Assembly (NCBI RefSeq): GCF_024623785.1
Contig: NZ_JANKBZ010000016.1
Coordinates: 157,463 to 221,462 of the forward strand
DNA: 64,000 bases
Origin: Archangium lipolyticum
Lineage (GTDB): Bacteria; Myxococcota; Myxococcia; Myxococcales; Myxococcaceae
Direction: 5' to 3'
Under the pieces are notes generated by a model. The model searched no databases and had not been told where the DNA came from. It saw only the letters and a list, made by a program, of their open reading frames with translations. The position numbers and the translations under genes are program-made. Each line of letters begins with the position of its first letter. The first letter of the stretch is position 1. This document shows, in pieces, positions 60,751-64,000 of this stretch.

Positions 60751-61995
60751 ATGAACACGCTGACGAAGTTCTCGATCAAGAAGTTCAGGAACGTTGCTCC
60801 GACGACCCTCGAGTTCCGCCCAGGCCTCAATGTGCTCCTCGGCAAGAACGCGGCCGGAAAGACGACCCTTCTTCGCTTGTTGTCTACCGCGGTGGGCGCT
60901 CGAAGCGAAGCTCTCGATGAGGATGTGCTTGATGTGAGTTACCGCGTCTCCGGCGGGTCGCTCGACTTCGAGCACACGATCAAGAGAGTGCGGGGCAAGG
61001 AGCCGGCCCTTTCTCTCGACCCGGATCGACCTGTCAGGGAAGAGCTCACCAGCATCCAGCAGACCGACTCATTCGTCTTCGAGAAGGATGGCGGGGTCGT
61101 CATGAACGCCGAGGTGTTCCCGAACGAAGTCCTGCTCGACAGGGCAGGCAAGCGGAGTCGTATGGAGCTGCGGTCTCGGAGGGCACCTTTTGCCGCGCTC
61201 TATATGGCGCTGGTGACGGATGAAAGGGACTCCGCGTTGACGCAGCTGGCGAACGCGGCTTTTTCAGCGCAAATCAAGAGCGCGGGCCGCATGGATGAAA
61301 GCCTCGAGCGATTCAACACGTTGCTCGGCTTGGATGTGAGAAGGGAAGAGTCTTCCGCGGGTAATCGCTCTACGTGGAATCTCGTGGCAACTCCGCGATC
61401 GATTCTCAAGACGTTGAACTCGATCTTCTCGAAGATGACACTCGAGGAAACATCGACGACGTTTCAACTGGAATTTCTCGAACGGGCTGCGCGCGTGCTC
61501 GGTTATGACTCCGCGAATGCGCGCTTCGATGTCGAGCGGCTCAGTCCAGAGCCGAGCCGGCGAATCGTACGCTTGAGCAATCTCCGGTTCTTCTTCAAAC
61601 GGCCAGGCGAAGAGGTCTCACATGACCTGCTCAGCTACGGTCAAAAGCGATTGCTCGCTTTCTTCGCCCACGCGGACGCATCGGAAGATCTGATCATCGC
61701 GGACGAGCTCGTCAACGGCCTTCATCACGAGTGGATCCGGGCGTGTCTGGATGAAATTGGTGGACGGCAGGCTTTCTTGACGAGCCAGAACCCACTGTTG
61801 CTCGATTTCTTGCGGTTCGACAGCGTTGATGAGGTCCGTCGTACGTTCATTCTTTGCGAGCGCACCAGCGGTGATGCCGGTGCACAGCTCGTCTGGCGCA
61901 ATCCCACTCTGGACGAAGCCGAGTCTTTCTTCCTGGCGTATCAGACAGGGATTCAGCGTGTCTCGGACATCTTGCTCACCAATGGGCTCTGGTGA
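60751..61995 (+). CDS. AAA/ABC-type ATPase (AAA_21-like), sensor of a second candidate defence pair
   Basis: 414 residues. MNTLTKFSIKKFRNVAPTTL then FRPGLNVLLGKNAAGKTTLL contains Walker A GKNAAGKT (about 34-41). The ABC signature is LLSYGQKRLLAFFAH, Walker B DLIIADELVNGLHHEW, and the sensor segment QAFLTSQNPLLLDFL, where Gln replaces the usual His. The 200-residue middle is helical. It is followed after 6 bp by a Toprim-like gene. GC content is somewhat lower than the neighbours and codon choice differs, suggesting transfer. Confidence 0.82.
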   Translation: MNTLTKFSIKKFRNVAPTTLEFRPGLNVLLGKNAAGKTTLLRLLSTAVGARSEALDEDVLDVSYRVSGGSLDFEHTIKRVRGKEPALSLDPDRPVREELTSIQQTDSFVFEKDGGVVMNAEVFPNEVLLDRAGKRSRMELRSRRAPFAALYMALVTDERDSALTQLANAAFSAQIKSAGRMDESLERFNTLLGLDVRREESSAGNRSTWNLVATPRSILKTLNSIFSKMTLEETSTTFQLEFLERAARVLGYDSANARFDVERLSPEPSRRIVRLSNLRFFFKRPGEEVSHDLLSYGQKRLLAFFAHADASEDLIIADELVNGLHHEWIRACLDEIGGRQAFLTSQNPLLLDFLRFDSVDEVRRTFILCERTSGDAGAQLVWRNPTLDEAESFFLAYQTGIQRVSDILLTNGLW

Positions 61996-62001
61996 CACCT
62001 C

Positions 62002-62778
62002 ATGGAAGCCCGGGCACGTATCCTCGTCCTGAGCGAGGACTCTGGTGATCAAGCGCAGCCGACGATCCAGAAGCTCTTGAAGGAGGCGCTCAAGCTCGTG
62101 GTGGAGGGCGCCGATTTGAATCCGAAGCGGATTCGGCTCGATCCCCTGCCGGAGAATGAGAGCGCGCGCAAAGCGGTTCGTGCCAATCAGTGGAAGGAAC
62201 GGCCACCGACTCGGGAGACGATTCTTCTTCTCGGGCGGATCGCCGCTCAGTTGATGCAGTCTACGGGGTTCGTCGTCTTCCACTTCGATACCGACCGCGT
62301 GTGGACCGAGCGCCACGAGAGCGAGAACCGCCAGAAGTTCGAGGAGATCATCCGCGAGGGTGTGCGGCGCATCTTGCGTGGCGAGGCTGCTCAGCCCATC
62401 GATCCGCGCCCACGCCCAACGCTGACGGCCGAGCAGATCGAGGCGGCTCTGGAGCGTCTCATCATCCTGTCTCCCTGTTACAGCATTGAGTCCTGGCTCT
62501 ACCAGGCAACGAAAGAGCTGCTCGAGTATTGCCGAGGGAGACACGAACGTGATGAGCATGTGCGGCTCATCGAGTCGTGGTCCGCGAACCGGGCGCTTCT
62601 CGACGACGTCCTGAAACCAAAGGACGATGTGCTGCCGTGCGTCGCTGACCACCACAACGAAGAGCTCGCCAAGACCTTTCCAGCTGAAGACGTGTGGTTC
62701 GCCGAGCGGTCGTTCTTCGAGTCCGTCGAGCGACTCCGCTCCTGCTCCGCGCTGGTCAAGGCGCTCGGATACGAATGA
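62002..62778 (+). CDS. Toprim-like nuclease partner of the second AAA ATPase
   Basis: 258 residues. The first strand ARILVLSEDSGDQAQPTIQK has Glu in SED, the second acidic motif is GFVVFHFDTDRVW (D-x-D), and LSPCYSIESWLYQATKELL carries the ESWL motif also seen in the 7236 protein. These are the marks of Toprim-fold nucleases of the DUF4276/RloB kind. It should cut DNA or RNA when released by the ATPase. Only 6 bp separate the two genes. Role in defence is inferred; no known system is claimed. Confidence 0.65.
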   Translation: MEARARILVLSEDSGDQAQPTIQKLLKEALKLVVEGADLNPKRIRLDPLPENESARKAVRANQWKERPPTRETILLLGRIAAQLMQSTGFVVFHFDTDRVWTERHESENRQKFEEIIREGVRRILRGEAAQPIDPRPRPTLTAEQIEAALERLIILSPCYSIESWLYQATKELLEYCRGRHERDEHVRLIESWSANRALLDDVLKPKDDVLPCVADHHNEELAKTFPAEDVWFAERSFFESVERLRSCSALVKALGYE

Positions 62779-62783
62779 GGTGG

Positions 62784-63836
62784 TTACCCCGCCGATGGAA
62801 AAGATGGCGGAGCCTCCGTCTCCAGGCGGGTGACGTAGGGGGCGGGCTCGAAGCGGTCGGTGGTGACGAACCCCGCGGGCGCGGCCAGCAGTTGCGGCAG
62901 GCGGTTGAGCACCACGGCGCACGTGAGCGCGGGCGTCGCTGGCTGGCGGATGGTCACCGTCGTGTCGGGCTCGCCCCGGAGCGTCCACTCGTTGAGGTCC
63001 ACCTCGCCCGGTGCGTAGATCTTCCCCACGCAGTGTGTCTCGATGACCGGGCCCTCGTGCGTCTCCGTCACCACCACCGCCTTCATGCCCGTGGCGTGCC
63101 CGGCGGGAATCTCGCGGTCGAGGGTCGTCGAGCTCAGGGGCCCCGTGTGCGTGGTGGGCAGCAATTGCTGGCGCATGTCGCGCACGCGCCAGCCCAGCTT
63201 CGCGCACAGCCACTCGCTGGAGTTCCAGAAGTAGGAGGGCGCGCTGCTGGCGCCAATCTTCGCCGCGAAGGTGTCCGGGTCGAGTCCGACGCCGTGCTTC
63301 TGCGCCACCGCGCTCCCGTAGTCATCCGCGTTGTACTGCGTCAGCCCCACGATGCGGTCGATGCGGTGCGTGGAGCCGGCCAGCACCGTGATGAGGTTGC
63401 CTCAGAAAACGTCCTGGTAGCCCGAGCCGGTGATGGTGCACTCGTTGGCCTTGGCCAGCCGGTCCAGCTCCTCGGTCAGCGCCTTGGAGGTGGTCCAGGG
63501 ATAGAACGCCTCCTCACCGATGGTGATGGCGTTGACGCCGTGGCGCGCGGCCATGCGCAGCGGTTCGGCCATCTCGCTCACCGTGCTGCGCGTGCACAGG
63601 ATGCATACGTCGGCCCGCGCCTCGCGGAAGACGGCCTCGGCCTGCTCGGGATGGTGGATGCGCACACCCAGCGGTTTGCCCAGCCCGGCGACCTCCCCCG
63701 CGTCCTTATCTCTCCGTGCCGCGTTGTGGTCGATGGCTCCCACCAGCTCGGCGCCCTTCTCGCGCAGGGTGCGGATGAGGATCTGCCCCATCAGGCCGCA
63801 ACCCCACTGGATGATCCGGATCGGTCTCTTGCTCAT
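62784..63836 (-). pseudogene. NAD(P)-binding dehydrogenase (2,4-diaminopentanoate dehydrogenase-like) with in-frame TGA
   Basis: One reading frame of 351 codons from ATG 63836, broken only by TGA at 63404-63402 (codon 145). The first part has the Rossmann motif IIQWGCGLMGQILIRTLREK, and the second half (RIDRIVGLTQYNADDYGSAV, VNETHEGPVIETH-like part) continues the same family. Around the stop the text is SGYQDVF-stop-GNLITVL, where relatives have Trp (TGG). So a single G-to-A change explains the stop. The gene is either inactive or makes a 144-residue fragment. Confidence 0.8.
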
Positions 63837-63887
63837 GCTCTGCCCCCATGGATGGTTCGAGAGCACATCTTCTCCTGAGCCATCCCC

Positions 63888-64000
63888 TCATATTGGACCG
63901 AAAACTTCCCGGAAAACGGGTTGTTCGGCCAGCAATTCAACGAATCGAGCCATCAAGGGCAGAAGCGTGTCTTCGGGCATCATGGGAATGGCCTGGTAGT
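63888..64000 (-). CDS. C-terminal end of an unidentified protein
   Basis: Partial. The visible 37 residues on the minus strand end MARFVELLAEQPVFREVFGP then I and a stop at 63888. The helical, charged text would suit the C-terminus of a regulator or a small enzyme; nothing more can be said. The gene starts outside the window and lies 51 bases upstream of the dehydrogenase, which could be cotranscribed. Confidence 0.5.
   Translation of the reverse strand, partial: YQAIPMMPEDTLLPLMARFVELLAEQPVFREVFGPI

Noticed and set aside
63402..63404. selenocysteine at the internal TGA
   Set aside because: The surrounding family text calls for Trp at this place, not Cys, and no SECIS-like hairpin was noticed just after the TGA.
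1..64000. CRISPR arrays, tRNA or rRNA genes
   Set aside because: No regularly spaced repeats and no tRNA- or rRNA-like stretches were seen on either strand.

Overview
The window is high-GC DNA with the gene content of a myxobacterium, most likely suborder Cystobacterineae. The evidence is a DUSAM-domain protein, a DUF2381-type secreted protein beside a Hanks-type kinase, many lipoproteins, and an alternative complex III plus caa3 oxidase operon. No rRNA, tRNA, CRISPR array or intact insertion sequence was seen. The genus cannot be fixed from the sequence alone.

Layout. 0-7.2 kb: the start of a SUKH-like immunity gene, small lipoproteins, a three-gene envelope set (2.07-4.08 kb), an ECF sigma factor overlapping a membrane partner, an alpha/beta hydrolase and a CAP-domain lipoprotein. 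7.2-11.9 kb: an AAA ATPase overlapping a Toprim-like nuclease (candidate defence pair), then a Ser/Thr kinase and a DUF2381 protein. 12-15.5 kb: a signal-peptidase-like protein and a metal-handling set consisting of a MerC-like membrane protein, a His-rich protein and a ZIP/permease fusion with a His-rich tail. 16.9-28.6 kb: one tightly packed operon for respiration (actABCDEF, a small membrane protein, coxBACD) that would pass electrons from quinol to oxygen in a supercomplex.

28.6-31.8 kb is a polymorphic-toxin locus: hairpin repeats, a glycosidase fragment, a beheaded VRR-NUC toxin, its immunity gene, then an intact toxin-immunity pair. The 3' two thirds of the two immunity genes are almost identical. 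31.9-36.8 kb holds ordinary metabolic and regulatory genes (HEAT-like lipoprotein, GNAT, MocR regulator, AhpD-like, GST, VOC). 36.8-39.3 kb is a patchwork of short duplications around an unrecognised gene, with a doubly deleted copy of it. 40.0-43.1 kb has a Tox-REase-5/Imm52-type pair and an orphan mersacidin-like RiPP precursor.

43.1-57.9 kb: a predicted beta-helix protein, an ABC ATPase with altered catalytic residues, twin palindromes, an M91-like zinc metalloprotease (effector-like), a large secreted protein, a two-gene secreted operon with a DUF6345 protein carrying a caspase-like His/Cys pair, DUF805, Coa1-like, DUSAM, YndJ-like, a GH16 glucanase and an amidase. 58-64 kb: a short UvrA2-like protein, a second AAA plus Toprim-like pair, and a dehydrogenase gene split by one in-frame TGA.

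The most promising lead for an undescribed system is the two AAA/Toprim pairs. After them come the duplicated VRR-NUC locus, the orphan lantibiotic precursor and the M91 protein. All functions are read from motifs; no database search was run.
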